A DNA stretch of 64,000 nt, from the NCBI GenBank assembly GCA_019634165.1, contig JAHQVT010000008.1, forward strand, positions 248,001 through 312,000, in the 5' to 3' direction. The position numbers and the translations under genes are program-made. A model generated the notes under the pieces. It ran no database searches, was not told where the DNA came from, and saw only the letters and a program-made list of their open reading frames with translations. Positions 16,630 to 27,045 of the stretch are shown here, one piece after another. Position 1 is the stretch's first letter. Each line of letters starts with the position of its first letter. Origin of the DNA: Rhodospirillales bacterium (GTDB taxonomy: Bacteria > Pseudomonadota > Alphaproteobacteria > Rhodospirillales > Thalassospiraceae).

Positions 16630-19605
16630 CTAATGTTCTTCTTCGGAAACGGCTACTTTTTGTGCGGGTTCGGCAACGATGCGGTCATAGATTTCCTTGA
16701 TCCGGGTTGCCGTTGCCTCGATTTTGTCTTGCAAGCTGGCAAAATCATCGCATTTCCCGGCACTTGCCAGCATCTTTTTCAAATCCTTACTGGCACTTTC
16801 CGGGGAAAAGGGCCCTTCTGTTGTCAGACGCAGCATGGCTTGCAGAGCCAGCCAGAATGAACTGGCATTGGCAAGAAATTCAGCTTCATCAACCTCAAGA
16901 AAACCTTTGCTGGCAAGGTTCTTAAACACTTCGCGGGTGGTAGGGGACAGGATATCTGGATGTTTATTTGCATGTAATAATTGCAGATATTGTGCGATGA
17001 ATTCCAGATCAACCAGCCCACCCCGGCGCAATTTGATGGCCCATGGGTGATTGTCGCCTTTGCCTGCTTCCATGCGGTTGCGCATATCGAAAACGGCCCG
17101 CACCAATTGGTCAGGGTCGCGTTCCTTGCACAAGACAGCGGTGGTCGTTGCGATGACCTTTTCGCACAATGCTTGCGGACCATAAACCGCTCGCAGGCGG
17201 GTCAAGGCCATATGTTCCCACGTCCATGCGTCATTATTTTGATAGGATTCAAAACTTTTGAAATGGGTTGCAAGCGGGCCTTTCGATCCGCTAGGACGCA
17301 GGCGGAGGTCCGTTTCAAACAACACCCCCTCAGCGGTGGGGGCCGACAGCGCGTTAATGTAACGCTGACTTAACCGGATGAAATAGTGACCGGGCGAAAG
17401 TGGTTTTTCACCATCAGATTCATCTGCATGTTCGGCAACATCATAGATGAACACCATATCAAGATCAGACCCCGGTGAGAGTTCCTGACCCCCATGTTTG
17501 CCAAGCGCAAAGACCGCCAGGCCCCCATCTTCAAACCGCCCGTGTTTAGCCGAAAAATCATCGGCAATGCGCGGGAACAGGGCGCGAATGGCAACATCTG
17601 CGACATCGGCCAAGGCCCGACCGGCTTGGTGCGGGGTATGGCGGTTCTGGATGGTTTGAACGTCAATCTGGAATTTTTGGTCATTGGCCCAGCGCCGGGC
17701 GGTATCAAGCCAGTCTTCGACCATGTCTTCGCGTGCAAGACGTGAATCGAGATCGGCCATCATGGCATCGGCATCGGGCAGTTCTTCGTGGAAGCCAGAC
17801 ATTAAAACGAAATCAAGAACGGCGGCATTCCGCCCGATATATTTCGCCATGCGCGGGGCTGTACCGGCAATCTGTGCCAGCAATTCCAGAAGTTCTGGAT
17901 GGGCGGTGAATAGCGAGAAAACCTGAACGCCAGCCGGAAGTCCCTTGAGGAATTCATCAAAAGCACGGAACGCCATATCTGGATTGGTGGTTTTTGAGAG
18001 TGCGTTCAATAATGTTGGCATCAATTCGGTCAGGATTTCACGCGCACGGCGCGACCGTGTTGCACGGTAACGGCCATGGTGCCAACCGCGCACCGTGACC
18101 GACACGTTCTCGGCATTGACAAACCCCATTTGACGCAGGTTTTCCAACGTGTCGGGGTCGTCTTCTGTGCCGGTAAAGACAAGGTTTCCAGTACGTCCTG
18201 CAAGCGGTGTGTCATCTTCGAACAGTTCGGCATAATTGTTTTCGACATTGCGCAGATGAAGCAGCAAGTCGTCTTTGAAACCATTAAGTGTTTCATACCC
18301 AAGGAAGGTCGCAAGTGCGCTTAGACCTTCTTCGGTATCAGGCAAGGTTTGTGTTTGCTGATCATTGATCATTTGCAAACGGTGTTCGACAGTACGTAGG
18401 AATTCGTAAGCGTGCAGCATCTCGTCGCGGACTTCTTCGGTAACCTGTCCGAATTTGGTCAGGACGCGCAAGGTGTCGCAAGTTGCCTTGCCACGCAGGG
18501 CGACTTCACGGCCACCCCAGATAAGCTGCTGTGTCTGCGCAAAAAACTCGATCTCGCGAATGCCGCCCCGGCCCAGTTTGATGTTATGGCCGGGGATGTT
18601 GATCTTGCTGCCACCTTTATGGGCATTGATCTGACGTTTGATCGAATGAATGTCTTGGATGGCCAGAAAATCAAGATGTTTACGCCAGACAAAAGGCCGA
18701 AGGATTTCCAGAAACTGATCCCCTGCAATCCGGTCGCCACCGACGATGCGGGCCTTGATCATGGCCGCACGTTCCCAGTTCTGTCCGACCGTTTCATAAT
18801 AGGTTTCAGCAGCTAACATTGACAGAATTGGCGGGGTTGAAGACGGATCGGGGCGCAAGCGCAAGTCGGTTCGGAAAACATATCCATCGCCGGTTCGTTC
18901 TTCCATGATGCGGGTAATATCGCGCACCATGCGCACCAAATCTTGCTGAAGACGATCAGGGTCGAGATAAGTGGCAACGTCTTGATCATAAAGGAAGATC
19001 AGATCAATATCGGATGAATAGTTTAACTCGCACGCGCCAAGTTTTCCCATGCCAATCGAAAATATCCCCGAACCTTCAAGCGGATTTTCCGGATTGGGCA
19101 GGTCGCATTTGCGAAGGCGCGCCACCGTCGAAAGGCAATGGGCCATCGTGAAGTCAAGCGTGTATTCGGCGGTTTCACTGATTGCGGCAGTGATTTTATC
19201 AAGCGGCCAGGCAAGCGCGATATCGGCAATTGCAATGACCAATGCTGCCCGGCGTTTTGCCCGGCGCACGGTGGCCATGGTGGTTGGCTGATCAAGGTTC
19301 CGGGCATCTGCACTGGTGCGAACCGGGGCCAAGGCATTGGCGAAGGCCCGATCAAGTCCGTGATCAAAAACATCACAGACAATATCAGGATCACGAAGGC
19401 AGAGATTGGTCAGATAGGGGCTGTTGCCAAAAAGGGCAGTCAAAACCGCCTTACATTGCGGGTTGGACGCAATGTCGACAATTTTAGGTGCAATACTTTC
19501 AAATGCTGGACGATCTGCCAAGCTATGCCAACGTTCCATCGCATGAGCGACGCGTTCTGGATCAAAAGGTTGGGGTAGTCCTTGAGAAATCCAGGAAAGA
19601 TGCAC
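16630..19605 (-). CDS. glnE: Glutamine synthetase adenylyltransferase / adenylyl-removing enzyme
   Basis: Bifunctional regulator of glutamine synthetase: the N-terminal half removes AMP from GlnA and the C-terminal half adds it, in response to PII. Both halves carry the nucleotidyltransferase signature: ELNYSSDIDLIFLYD in the first and ELSPGSDLDMVFIYD in the second. I start at GTG 19605 (AGGAA 8 bases upstream), giving 991 aa; an upstream TTG at 19653 would add 16 residues. Followed by bcp on the same strand and divergent from the yhdP-like gene. Confidence 0.93.
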   Translation of the reverse strand: MHLSWISQGLPQPFDPERVAHAMERWHSLADRPAFESIAPKIVDIASNPQCKAVLTALFGNSPYLTNLCLRDPDIVCDVFDHGLDRAFANALAPVRTSADARNLDQPTTMATVRRAKRRAALVIAIADIALAWPLDKITAAISETAEYTLDFTMAHCLSTVARLRKCDLPNPENPLEGSGIFSIGMGKLGACELNYSSDIDLIFLYDQDVATYLDPDRLQQDLVRMVRDITRIMEERTGDGYVFRTDLRLRPDPSSTPPILSMLAAETYYETVGQNWERAAMIKARIVGGDRIAGDQFLEILRPFVWRKHLDFLAIQDIHSIKRQINAHKGGSKINIPGHNIKLGRGGIREIEFFAQTQQLIWGGREVALRGKATCDTLRVLTKFGQVTEEVRDEMLHAYEFLRTVEHRLQMINDQQTQTLPDTEEGLSALATFLGYETLNGFKDDLLLHLRNVENNYAELFEDDTPLAGRTGNLVFTGTEDDPDTLENLRQMGFVNAENVSVTVRGWHHGRYRATRSRRAREILTELMPTLLNALSKTTNPDMAFRAFDEFLKGLPAGVQVFSLFTAHPELLELLAQIAGTAPRMAKYIGRNAAVLDFVLMSGFHEELPDADAMMADLDSRLAREDMVEDWLDTARRWANDQKFQIDVQTIQNRHTPHQAGRALADVADVAIRALFPRIADDFSAKHGRFEDGGLAVFALGKHGGQELSPGSDLDMVFIYDVAEHADESDGEKPLSPGHYFIRLSQRYINALSAPTAEGVLFETDLRLRPSGSKGPLATHFKSFESYQNNDAWTWEHMALTRLRAVYGPQALCEKVIATTTAVLCKERDPDQLVRAVFDMRNRMEAGKGDNHPWAIKLRRGGLVDLEFIAQYLQLLHANKHPDILSPTTREVFKNLASKGFLEVDEAEFLANASSFWLALQAMLRLTTEGPFSPESASKDLKKMLASAGKCDDFASLQDKIEATATRIKEIYDRIVAEPAQKVAVSEEEH

Positions 19606-19757
19606 TTTTTGCGTTCCTTGTATTGCGAAAAGGTAACGAGCTGGGCTATGCAAAGAGCAGTGCCTGATTGCATGCTCTTTGTCGCGCGTTTGATGGCCTC
19701 GTCAACAGAGTGACATGTTCCTGTTTAGCTTTTCTCTGATCGGACAAAAAGACATTT

Positions 19758-19793
19758 GATCAATAACAGTCTGATGATCAATACCAGTCTGGT
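19758..19793. repeat. Tandem 18-bp repeats in the glnE/yhdP divergent region
   Basis: GATCAATAACAGTCTGAT (19758-19775) is followed at once by GATCAATACCAGTCTGGT (19776-19793), 16 of 18 identical. The second contains the palindrome ACCAGTCTGGT. Two adjacent copies between divergent genes suggest a regulator operator. The remaining 250 bases between glnE and yhdP hold no gene that I can see. Confidence 0.7.
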
Positions 19794-19896
19794 ATTTTTA
19801 GCCACGTTTGTCGTCTGTAAATGGTAAACACGTAGATCAAACTGCGCGGGTTGGTGATATTGCGGCATATGACGCCGGGAAGACAGGGTATTCAGA

Positions 19897-22800
19897 GTGC
19901 GCCACGTTAAAACTTTTGCCGGATGGTTGGCGCTGATTTTATCAGCAGTCATTCTGTTTGTGGGCGTGTTTGCAGCGGTCACAATCTGGCGGTTGTCGCA
20001 AGAACCTGTGTCTTTGCATCGTATTACACCCTATATCGTCGATCATTTGAATAAATCGATGGGCGAGAACAAGCTTTCTGTCGGCGACCTTGTTTTGCGC
20101 TGGCGTGGCTGGGCGGAACGGTTTGATGTTGGTTTGCGCGACGTTGTCATCATTGGTGCCAGTGACCGTGAATTGCTTCATATTCCCGAAGCCGATGTCG
20201 TGTTTTCCACAAAAGCCCTTTTCGAAGGCGTTCTTGCACTTCGCGAAATGAACTTGATCGGGCCACGCATCCGTCTGGAACGCAGTGCTGATGGCGAAAT
20301 TGACATAGGCTATGTCGCAGAAGGCATCGACTTTGCCGATCAAAGTAGGGCGGGCGATGAAAAATTGCGTGGTCCTTCTGTAACCATTGATCTGCCTTCT
20401 GTTGACGGGGATGTCGCCGATAACGGTGACGATGGGCGCGTTATTGATGAGAGTTCAAACAACAAACAGGACGATCTCACAAAATCCCAACCTGACGATG
20501 CCCAAACCGGCCAAACCGATCAGGTGGCGCAAGTTGGTGTCATTGAACAATCGGGTGGGGATGTTTTACGGGATGTGATCGCCATTTTGTCTGGCGAGCG
20601 AACCGATTTTCCCGCAGCGGCCTATTTCGAAAGCTTCGGCATTGTGAACGCGGATCTTCAGGTGCGCGATGAAAGGCTTGGCGTCGTATGGGCCGCACCG
20701 CAGGCAGATATTCTGTTGTCGCGCAGACCTTTGGGGATTGGGGCCGAGGCATCTTTGCAGGTTAGTGCGGGTACTTTATCCACCCGTGTCAGTGTAACTG
20801 GCGACTACAGCACTCAGACCGGCGAAATTGATCTTGAGGCCGATTTGGGCGAGGTCGAGCTATCTGATCTTGTCAGTATTTCCAATATATTTGAACATCT
20901 TCGCGACGCATATCTGCCGGTGTCAGGAAAGCTTCGGGCGAAATATGATGCGAATGGTGAGTTGCTTTTTGCATCGACCGATCTTGCGGTCGGAAGTGGG
21001 GTGATATCGCTTCCTGATGAAATACGGGCGACCTACCGCGTTCGTGACGGGAAGATCGCGACAAGTTATGTTCCCGGCCGGTTTAGCATCGATGACGTGA
21101 TCTTAAATGTGGGGGACGCTTCGGCGAAATTGCAGGGCGTTGTTCTTGATCCATTCGGGCAATGGGGCGTGAACCTTGATGTTTCCGCAACTGATGTTCA
21201 AACCAATGATTTAAACCGGTTGTGGCCGGAAACACTTGGTGCGGATGCGCGGACGTGGGTGGTCACCAACCTGTCAGAAGGCATCGTGCATCAGGCAACC
21301 ATGCATACCGAACTTCATCAGGGCGATGAAGGCGACGTTGTCCTTGACGTGCTTGGCGGTCAAATGACCATGTCGGGGGTGACGGTGCATTATCTTGGCG
21401 ATATGCCCAATGTTTTGGAAGCTGGTGGTCGGGCCGAATTTGATGAAAACAGTTTCAAAATCTATGTCGATCGCGGCAATGCAGATGGTTTGACCGTTTC
21501 AGATGCCAGCATCGAATTTACAAAGCTTGATGAACCAGTCCCATTTGCTGATATCGAAGTGGTGGCAAATGGAAGTGCGCGCAAAGCGCTTGAACTGATT
21601 GAAGCAAAGCCGCTTGGTTTTGCAACCCGTCTTGGCATTAATCCGTCCCAGATCAGTGGCGAACAGGCAACACGTGTACGTCTTCATTTTCCTCTGTTGC
21701 GTGCAGTTCGTTTCGAAGATGTCGAAGTCGCCGCAGCATCCCGTATTGAAAATGCCAGCATAACCAAGGCATTTCGTGGCCTTGATGTTACAGACGGGGC
21801 GTTTGAGTTACAGGTCAATACAAAGGCAATGAACCTAAGCGGTGAGGCTTCAATCGGCAAAGGGCGGACCAATATCAAGTGGGCTGAAAACTTTGATGCG
21901 AAAGCAGAAATCCGCAGCAGATATTCCCTGTCTGGCGATCTTGATTTGGCTGTGCTTCCAAAGGTGGAACTCGATGCGTCCCCTTATTTGTCAGGCATGG
22001 GCAAGGGTAAAGTCGACATCACAGTCAAATCTGATCAGGTCGAACTGATCGGAGATGTTGGTCTGGAGAACGTGACCATCGCGATCCCGCTTGAAGGTAT
22101 TGATTATCAAAAGGAACCCGGCCCTGAAGCAAAGGCGACATTTGATCTGGCCGTTCAATATGTTGGCGGTGGGGAAATTAAATCTTTTGCGGTGAGCGCA
22201 CCGGAACTTTCGGCGCAAGGCCGGGGAACTTGGCGCGGTGATAATCCGATGGCCGATAAATGGTTTTTTGAAATCGACACTGCACAGTTTCGCGACAATA
22301 CCGAAATTAGTGGCACCGTTCGGTCGGGGGGGGATGACAAACTGACGGTCGATCTGCGCGGATCGCAGTTTGATCTGCGCCATTTTGTGGATAACGATAC
22401 ATCGGACCAAACGGCAGAACCGCAACCTGGTGACGATCAGGTGGAAACCCCTAACGTGATGGTTACGTTGGTTTCCGACACGTTCCTGCTCAAAGGGGCT
22501 GAGCCGCTTTTAAATGATGCCAAGATCACATTCAGTCAGGATCGCGAAAATCGCGAGATTGAAATCACGGCCCGTCAACTGATCGCCACCCCGTGGATTG
22601 TTTCTGACGACGCCGATGGAACGGGCGAAAACAGCCAGCCCAAACAAAGTAAAAGCCCCAATAGTGGCGGTATCGGGCAGCGTGCGACCCGGTCTGGTGG
22701 TTCGACGGAAGTCTTTTTGAATATTGAACAGATGGTCATGGCGAATGGCGAACTTCTTGGCAATGTCAAAGGATCAATCCACACCATCGGGCAAGAATGG

Positions 22801-23472
22801 GATCGTCTGGTTTTAAACGGTGCCTTGGGTGATCGGGCAAACGTCTTTGCACAGGTGACCCGTGAAGATTTCGCAACACGCAAGGTCAAACTGACCAGCG
22901 AGGATGCCGGAAAATTCCTGCGTGCGGTTGATATGTATGACAACCTTTTGGGTGGCAGAATGTCGATCGAAGGAACGGTTGATGAAAGCGATATCGCCCA
23001 GCCCTTTACAGGTAAGGTGAAGATCGATGATTTCCGCGTGGTCAATGCCCCAATTGCAGCCCGTGTTCTTGGTGCAGCATCCTTAACCGGGCTGGGTGAT
23101 ATTTTGCAGGGCAACGGGATATCATTTGACGAGCTGAATGGTGATTTCACCTATGCCAATGATGTGCTTTCACTGTCCAAAGTATCGGCAAACGGGACGG
23201 CTGTTGGGGTGACGGCGAATGGGTCGATTGATCTGGCGAAATCCGAAATTCGTTTGGCAGGATCAATTGTGCCGATTTATGCCCTGAATTCTGCCCTTGG
23301 TGCTATTCCGATCTTGGGCGATCTTCTGGTTGGTGAAGAAGGTGGTGGATTGTTTGCGCCGACCTATACGGTTGAAGGTGATTTTGAAAACCCCGATATT
23401 TCAGTCAATCCACTATCGACATTTGTGCCTGGGGTCTTCCGTAACCTGATTACTGGTGCCGAACCGGGTTAG
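19897..23472 (+). CDS. YhdP/AsmA-like envelope protein (DUF3971)
   Basis: A 1191-aa protein with one N-terminal membrane segment (about 7-31), then a long beta-rich periplasmic region of the AsmA-like superfamily and a C-terminal AsmA_2-type stretch (AAIGARV-like segment APIAARVLGAASLTGLGDIL). Such proteins are thought to form hydrophobic grooves carrying phospholipid between inner and outer membranes. Three polar, Asp/Gln/Ser-rich linkers (about residues 165-225, 835-855 and 905-930) interrupt the repeats. The start is GTG 19897. Ends at a bidirectional terminator shared with tyrS. Confidence 0.8.
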   Translation: MRHVKTFAGWLALILSAVILFVGVFAAVTIWRLSQEPVSLHRITPYIVDHLNKSMGENKLSVGDLVLRWRGWAERFDVGLRDVVIIGASDRELLHIPEADVVFSTKALFEGVLALREMNLIGPRIRLERSADGEIDIGYVAEGIDFADQSRAGDEKLRGPSVTIDLPSVDGDVADNGDDGRVIDESSNNKQDDLTKSQPDDAQTGQTDQVAQVGVIEQSGGDVLRDVIAILSGERTDFPAAAYFESFGIVNADLQVRDERLGVVWAAPQADILLSRRPLGIGAEASLQVSAGTLSTRVSVTGDYSTQTGEIDLEADLGEVELSDLVSISNIFEHLRDAYLPVSGKLRAKYDANGELLFASTDLAVGSGVISLPDEIRATYRVRDGKIATSYVPGRFSIDDVILNVGDASAKLQGVVLDPFGQWGVNLDVSATDVQTNDLNRLWPETLGADARTWVVTNLSEGIVHQATMHTELHQGDEGDVVLDVLGGQMTMSGVTVHYLGDMPNVLEAGGRAEFDENSFKIYVDRGNADGLTVSDASIEFTKLDEPVPFADIEVVANGSARKALELIEAKPLGFATRLGINPSQISGEQATRVRLHFPLLRAVRFEDVEVAAASRIENASITKAFRGLDVTDGAFELQVNTKAMNLSGEASIGKGRTNIKWAENFDAKAEIRSRYSLSGDLDLAVLPKVELDASPYLSGMGKGKVDITVKSDQVELIGDVGLENVTIAIPLEGIDYQKEPGPEAKATFDLAVQYVGGGEIKSFAVSAPELSAQGRGTWRGDNPMADKWFFEIDTAQFRDNTEISGTVRSGGDDKLTVDLRGSQFDLRHFVDNDTSDQTAEPQPGDDQVETPNVMVTLVSDTFLLKGAEPLLNDAKITFSQDRENREIEITARQLIATPWIVSDDADGTGENSQPKQSKSPNSGGIGQRATRSGGSTEVFLNIEQMVMANGELLGNVKGSIHTIGQEWDRLVLNGALGDRANVFAQVTREDFATRKVKLTSEDAGKFLRAVDMYDNLLGGRMSIEGTVDESDIAQPFTGKVKIDDFRVVNAPIAARVLGAASLTGLGDILQGNGISFDELNGDFTYANDVLSLSKVSANGTAVGVTANGSIDLAKSEIRLAGSIVPIYALNSALGAIPILGDLLVGEEGGGLFAPTYTVEGDFENPDISVNPLSTFVPGVFRNLITGAEPG

Positions 23473-23499
23473 CCGGCGGCTGCCGTGATGGAACAAACA

Positions 23500-23531
23500 A
23501 AAAGCCCCGCGGCCGGTGCTGCGGGGCTTTT
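23500..23531. terminator. Bidirectional terminator between yhdP-like gene and tyrS
   Basis: AAAAGCCCCGC, a 10-base loop, GCGGGGCTTTT. Perfect 11-bp stem with A- and T-runs on both sides, between convergent genes. Confidence 0.9.
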
Positions 23532-23557
23532 GCATTTGGTTTGGTCGCCTGCGTTTA

Positions 23558-24811
23558 TCAGACAGGTTTGATCAGAACGTGGCGTTTCTTACCCGCCGAA
23601 ACCTTGATTACACCGTCCGAATTTAGCGCATCTGCCGTAATGTTGGCATTTTCATCGCTGACTTTTTCATCGTTGATTTTTGCACCACCACCTTTGATCA
23701 GGCGGCGGGCATCGCCCCCCGATTTGGCAAGTTCTGCCCGGCGGAACAGATCGAATGCCGGAATACCTGCGTCAAGATCAGCTTTGGCGATTTCGACAGT
23801 TGGAAGGTCGTCTGCCAAAACACCTTCTTCAAAGGTTTTGCGCGCAGTTTCCGCTGCCGCAAGGGCAGCTTCTCTACCACGGCAAAGTGTCACAGCTTCA
23901 AGGGCGAGAACCTTTTTCGCCTCGTTGATCTGCGATCCTTCAAGCTTTTCATATTCTGCAATCTGTTTGAGCGACATTTCAGTGAACAAACGCATGAATT
24001 TGATCACGTCAGCATCTTCGGTATTGCGCCAGAACTGATAGTAGTCGTAGGACGATAAACGTTCTTCGTTGAGCCAAACAGCGCCAGACGCGGTTTTGCC
24101 CATCTTCGCACCTGATGCGGTGGTCATAAGCGGCGTGGTCAAGCCGTACAAGGATTTCTCGTCAACGCGGCGCCCCAATTCAACACCATTTACAATGTTG
24201 CCCCACTGGTCCGAGCCACCCATCTGAAGGGTGCAACTGTAATTTCGGTTCAGTTCAACAAAGTCATAGGCCTGCAGGATCATGTAGTTGAATTCAAGGA
24301 AGCTGAGCGAATGTTCGCGTTCAAGACGCAATTTAACAGATTCAAAGCTTAGCATCCGGTTGACCGAGAAGTGGCGCCCGAAATCACGCAGGAATTCAAT
24401 ATAGTTCAGCTTGTCCAGCCAATCGGCATTATTGACCATAATCGCATCGGTCGGGCCATCGCCAAAAGTCAGGAATTGTTCGAAAATCTTTTTAATGCCA
24501 GCCATGTTGGCGGCAATGATTTCATCAGTCAGAACCGGGCGGGAATCATCACGGCCGGTTGGGTCGCCAACACGGGTGGTGCCGCCGCCCATCAGGACGA
24601 TCGGTTTGTGTCCGGTTTTCTGCAACCAGCGCAGCATCATGATCGACACCAACGATCCGACATGCAAGCTGTCTGCAGTGCAATCATAGCCTACATAGCA
24701 CACCACCGTATTGTCGCTTGCATAGGCGTCAAGGCCTTCAAGATCAGTGCATTGGTGGATGTAACCGCGGTCATTCATGACGCGGAGAAAATCAGACTTC
24801 AGTTCAGTCAT
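23558..24811 (-). CDS. tyrS: Tyrosyl-tRNA synthetase
   Basis: Class I synthetase charging tRNA-Tyr. The HIGH-type motif is LHVGSLVS (near residue 50), the KMSKS-type loop is KMGKTASG (about 237), and [10 protein letters not shown] is the family signature that binds tyrosine and ATP. The C-terminus is an S4 RNA-binding domain ([14 protein letters not shown]). Length 417 aa. Divergent from anmK across 187 bases with no other gene. Confidence 0.97.
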   Translation of the reverse strand: MTELKSDFLRVMNDRGYIHQCTDLEGLDAYASDNTVVCYVGYDCTADSLHVGSLVSIMMLRWLQKTGHKPIVLMGGGTTRVGDPTGRDDSRPVLTDEIIAANMAGIKKIFEQFLTFGDGPTDAIMVNNADWLDKLNYIEFLRDFGRHFSVNRMLSFESVKLRLEREHSLSFLEFNYMILQAYDFVELNRNYSCTLQMGGSDQWGNIVNGVELGRRVDEKSLYGLTTPLMTTASGAKMGKTASGAVWLNEERLSSYDYYQFWRNTEDADVIKFMRLFTEMSLKQIAEYEKLEGSQINEAKKVLALEAVTLCRGREAALAAAETARKTFEEGVLADDLPTVEIAKADLDAGIPAFDLFRRAELAKSGGDARRLIKGGGAKINDEKVSDENANITADALNSDGVIKVSAGKKRHVLIKPV

Positions 24812-24998
24812 GTTTTTTGCGCTATGTTGGTTGTGATAGAAAAATCGAGCCGCATTTTGATGCGACGCGATGATCTAGCACAGAAAACATCTCCTCGGCA
24901 ACGCATGGGCGCGCAGTTCAGGCATTGCAGTAACGATTTCACCAGAATTTCGAAGTAAGCTGCAGGCGATAAAGACAAAATGCCAAGCGGAGCAAGAC

Positions 24999-26114
24999 AT
25001 GACACAAGGCTGGATCACGGCAATCGGCATGATGAGCGGCACATCACTGGATGGTGTTGATGCAGCCTTGATTGAAACCGATGGTGTGGATGTGCGCCGT
25101 CTTGATCAGGCGGTGTTTGTACCTTACGCCCCGGAATTGCGCGAGCGCATGCGGGCGTGTTTTGGTAATCGCAGTGCCACCAATGCCGAACATATCGTGG
25201 CCGATGAGTTGACCGAGGTGCATGTAAACGCCGTTAATATACTGCTGGAGAAGGCGGGGCTTTTACCCGGTGATATTGGTGTCATTGGGTTTCATGGGCA
25301 GACCGTGTTTCATGAACCGGCGTCAAAGCTGACCCGTCAAATCGGAACGCCTGACATGCTGGCAAGCAAAACGGGCATCCCTGTGGTGGCTGATTTTCGA
25401 TTGGCTGATGTTGCTGCGGGCGGCGAGGGGGCACCACTCGCCCCGGTTTATCATGCGGCCTTGATGAAAAGTGCCGGTGTGCAAACACCCGTGGCGGTTT
25501 TGAATATTGGTGGCGTTTCCAATGTTACGTGGATTGGTACGCGCGATGATCTTTTGGCTTTTGATTGTGGTCCGGGCAATGCGCGTCTTGATGATTGGAT
25601 GTTGCGCCATACCGGAAATCCGGTTGATCTGAATGGCGCCACGGCAGCATCGGGCAAAGGGGACCCGATGGTTGAAGTTAAATTTCTCGAAGATCCGTAT
25701 TTTGACCGTATCCCACCAAAATCGCTGGATCGCGAAGATATGGCAGCCCGCATTGATGGGCTTGTGGTTGAGGCAAAACTAAATGTGTCTGACGGGGCGG
25801 CAACATTGGCCAGCTGCACGGTTGCGGCGATTGTCGCTGGTGTAAATCACCTTCCAGAAGCGCCCAAACACTGGTTTGTTTGTGGGGGTGGGCGCCATAA
25901 TGACTATGTCATGGAGACGTTAAATGCCCGTTTGGGCGTGCCGGTGCGCTCGGTTGACGATCTTGATTGGGACGGGGATGCGGTCGAGGCAGAATGTTTT
26001 GGCTATTTGGCGGTGCGCCATTTGCGGGATTTGCCGCTCAGCTTTCCGGGGACGACAGGTGTGGCTGAACCCTGTTGTGGCGGGCGGCTTTACACAGCAA
26101 AAAAGGCCGCCTGA
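24999..26114 (+). CDS. anmK: Anhydro-N-acetylmuramic acid kinase
   Basis: Peptidoglycan recycling enzyme that converts anhydro-MurNAc plus ATP and water to MurNAc-6-phosphate. The ASKHA-fold start GMMSGTSLDGVDAALIE, the FHGQTVFH segment and a central LAFDCGPGNARLDDWM match the family. 371 aa; GCGGAGC lies upstream of the ATG. Its TGA stop lies inside the stem of the following terminator. Confidence 0.95.
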   Translation: MTQGWITAIGMMSGTSLDGVDAALIETDGVDVRRLDQAVFVPYAPELRERMRACFGNRSATNAEHIVADELTEVHVNAVNILLEKAGLLPGDIGVIGFHGQTVFHEPASKLTRQIGTPDMLASKTGIPVVADFRLADVAAGGEGAPLAPVYHAALMKSAGVQTPVAVLNIGGVSNVTWIGTRDDLLAFDCGPGNARLDDWMLRHTGNPVDLNGATAASGKGDPMVEVKFLEDPYFDRIPPKSLDREDMAARIDGLVVEAKLNVSDGAATLASCTVAAIVAGVNHLPEAPKHWFVCGGGRHNDYVMETLNARLGVPVRSVDDLDWDGDAVEAECFGYLAVRHLRDLPLSFPGTTGVAEPCCGGRLYTAKKAA

Positions 26115-26126
26115 TCAGGCGGCCTT
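26103..26126. terminator. Bidirectional terminator overlapping the anmK stop
   Basis: A perfect 24-bp palindrome, AAGGCCGCCTGATCAGGCGG plus CCTT, with A-rich sequence before it and a T-rich run after it. It contains the anmK TGA and separates convergent genes. Confidence 0.8.
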
Positions 26127-26161
26127 CGTTCTTTTGCATCGTTGGAAATCGCAGCAGGCGG

Positions 26162-26800
26162 TTACGCGCCGCGCTTGTCCAGATATGCCGCTGTATGTTT
26201 GATCACGTCATCTTGCTGTTTGGCAAAATAATGATCGGCACCTTCGATGGTGCACATATCAACTTCAATGCCTTTCTGCGAATTCAGCTTGTCAGAAAGC
26301 TTGTTGACCGATGCGATCGGAATGTTGGTGTCCTGTGATCCGTGGATCAAGATGCCAGAAGACGGGCAGGGTGCCAGGAAGGTGAAATCATATTCACTTG
26401 CCGGGGCTGCAACCGAAATAAAGCCATCAATTTCCGGGCGGCGCATCAAAAGCTGCATGCCGATCCAGGAACCAAACGAATAGCCAGCAACCCAAGTTGC
26501 ACGTGCATTGGCATTATAGGTCTGCATCCAGTCAAGTGCGGATGCGGCATCGGACAGTTCGCCGATTCCCTGATCGTAAACACCCTGCGAGCGGCCAACA
26601 CCCCGGAAGTTAAAGCGCATGACCGAATATCCGCGCCCCTTGAACATGTTGAACATGTTAAAGCACAACTTGTTATTCATTGTGCCACCCTGTTGCGGGT
26701 TGGGATGGAGGATGAGTGCGATGGGCGAATCGTCAGCGCCGTTATGGTGGTAGCGACCTTCAAGGCGACCTTCGGGGCCGTTAAAAATGACCTCAGGCAT
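26162..26800 (-). CDS. Alpha/beta hydrolase (COG2945-like)
   Basis: A 212-aa single-domain hydrolase. The nucleophile elbow is GYSFGS (Ser), the oxyanion region is LHPNPQQGG, and the probable catalytic Asp and His are in HGSQDTNIP and EGADHYF. Proteins of this group are esterase/acylhydrolase-like with no agreed substrate. It is divergent from the cysE/isc operon, so the IscR site in the intervening 245 bases could in principle affect it too. Confidence 0.8.
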   Translation of the reverse strand: MPEVIFNGPEGRLEGRYHHNGADDSPIALILHPNPQQGGTMNNKLCFNMFNMFKGRGYSVMRFNFRGVGRSQGVYDQGIGELSDAASALDWMQTYNANARATWVAGYSFGSWIGMQLLMRRPEIDGFISVAAPASEYDFTFLAPCPSSGILIHGSQDTNIPIASVNKLSDKLNSQKGIEVDMCTIEGADHYFAKQQDDVIKHTAAYLDKRGA

Positions 26801-26903
26801 GGATCAGACTGCTCCTGTCCACGAATGGAATGATGTGTGTACCAAAAATATCCGAGTCTTTTTGTAAGTTTTTTCGTGTTTGCGCATAAATTGCTTTGGG
26901 CAA

Positions 26904-26936
26904 ATACTTGACCAAGTTACTCGGTTATCCTATATT
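26904..26936 (+). promoter_or_regulatory. cysE-isc operon promoter with type-1 IscR site
   Basis: TTGACC (26908-26913), 17-bp spacer, TATATT (26931-26936). The 25-bp stretch 26904-26928 (ATACTTGACCAAGTTACTCG, then GTTAT) matches 21 of 25 positions of the enterobacterial type-1 IscR consensus (ATASYYGACTRwwwYAGTCR, then RSTAT) and covers the -35 element and spacer. Holo-IscR bound here would block RNA polymerase, giving feedback on Fe-S assembly. The rest of the 233 bases before cysE shows nothing more. Confidence 0.7.
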
Positions 26937-27045
26937 CCGGCTAACCTGTTGGTGTCGTTTTAACCCGTTCTTACGTTGTGCGTAAGGCCGGGCATGGACG
27001 AGGCTGCCGGGAATCGAAGGTACTAATTACACAGTGGACCGCCCC

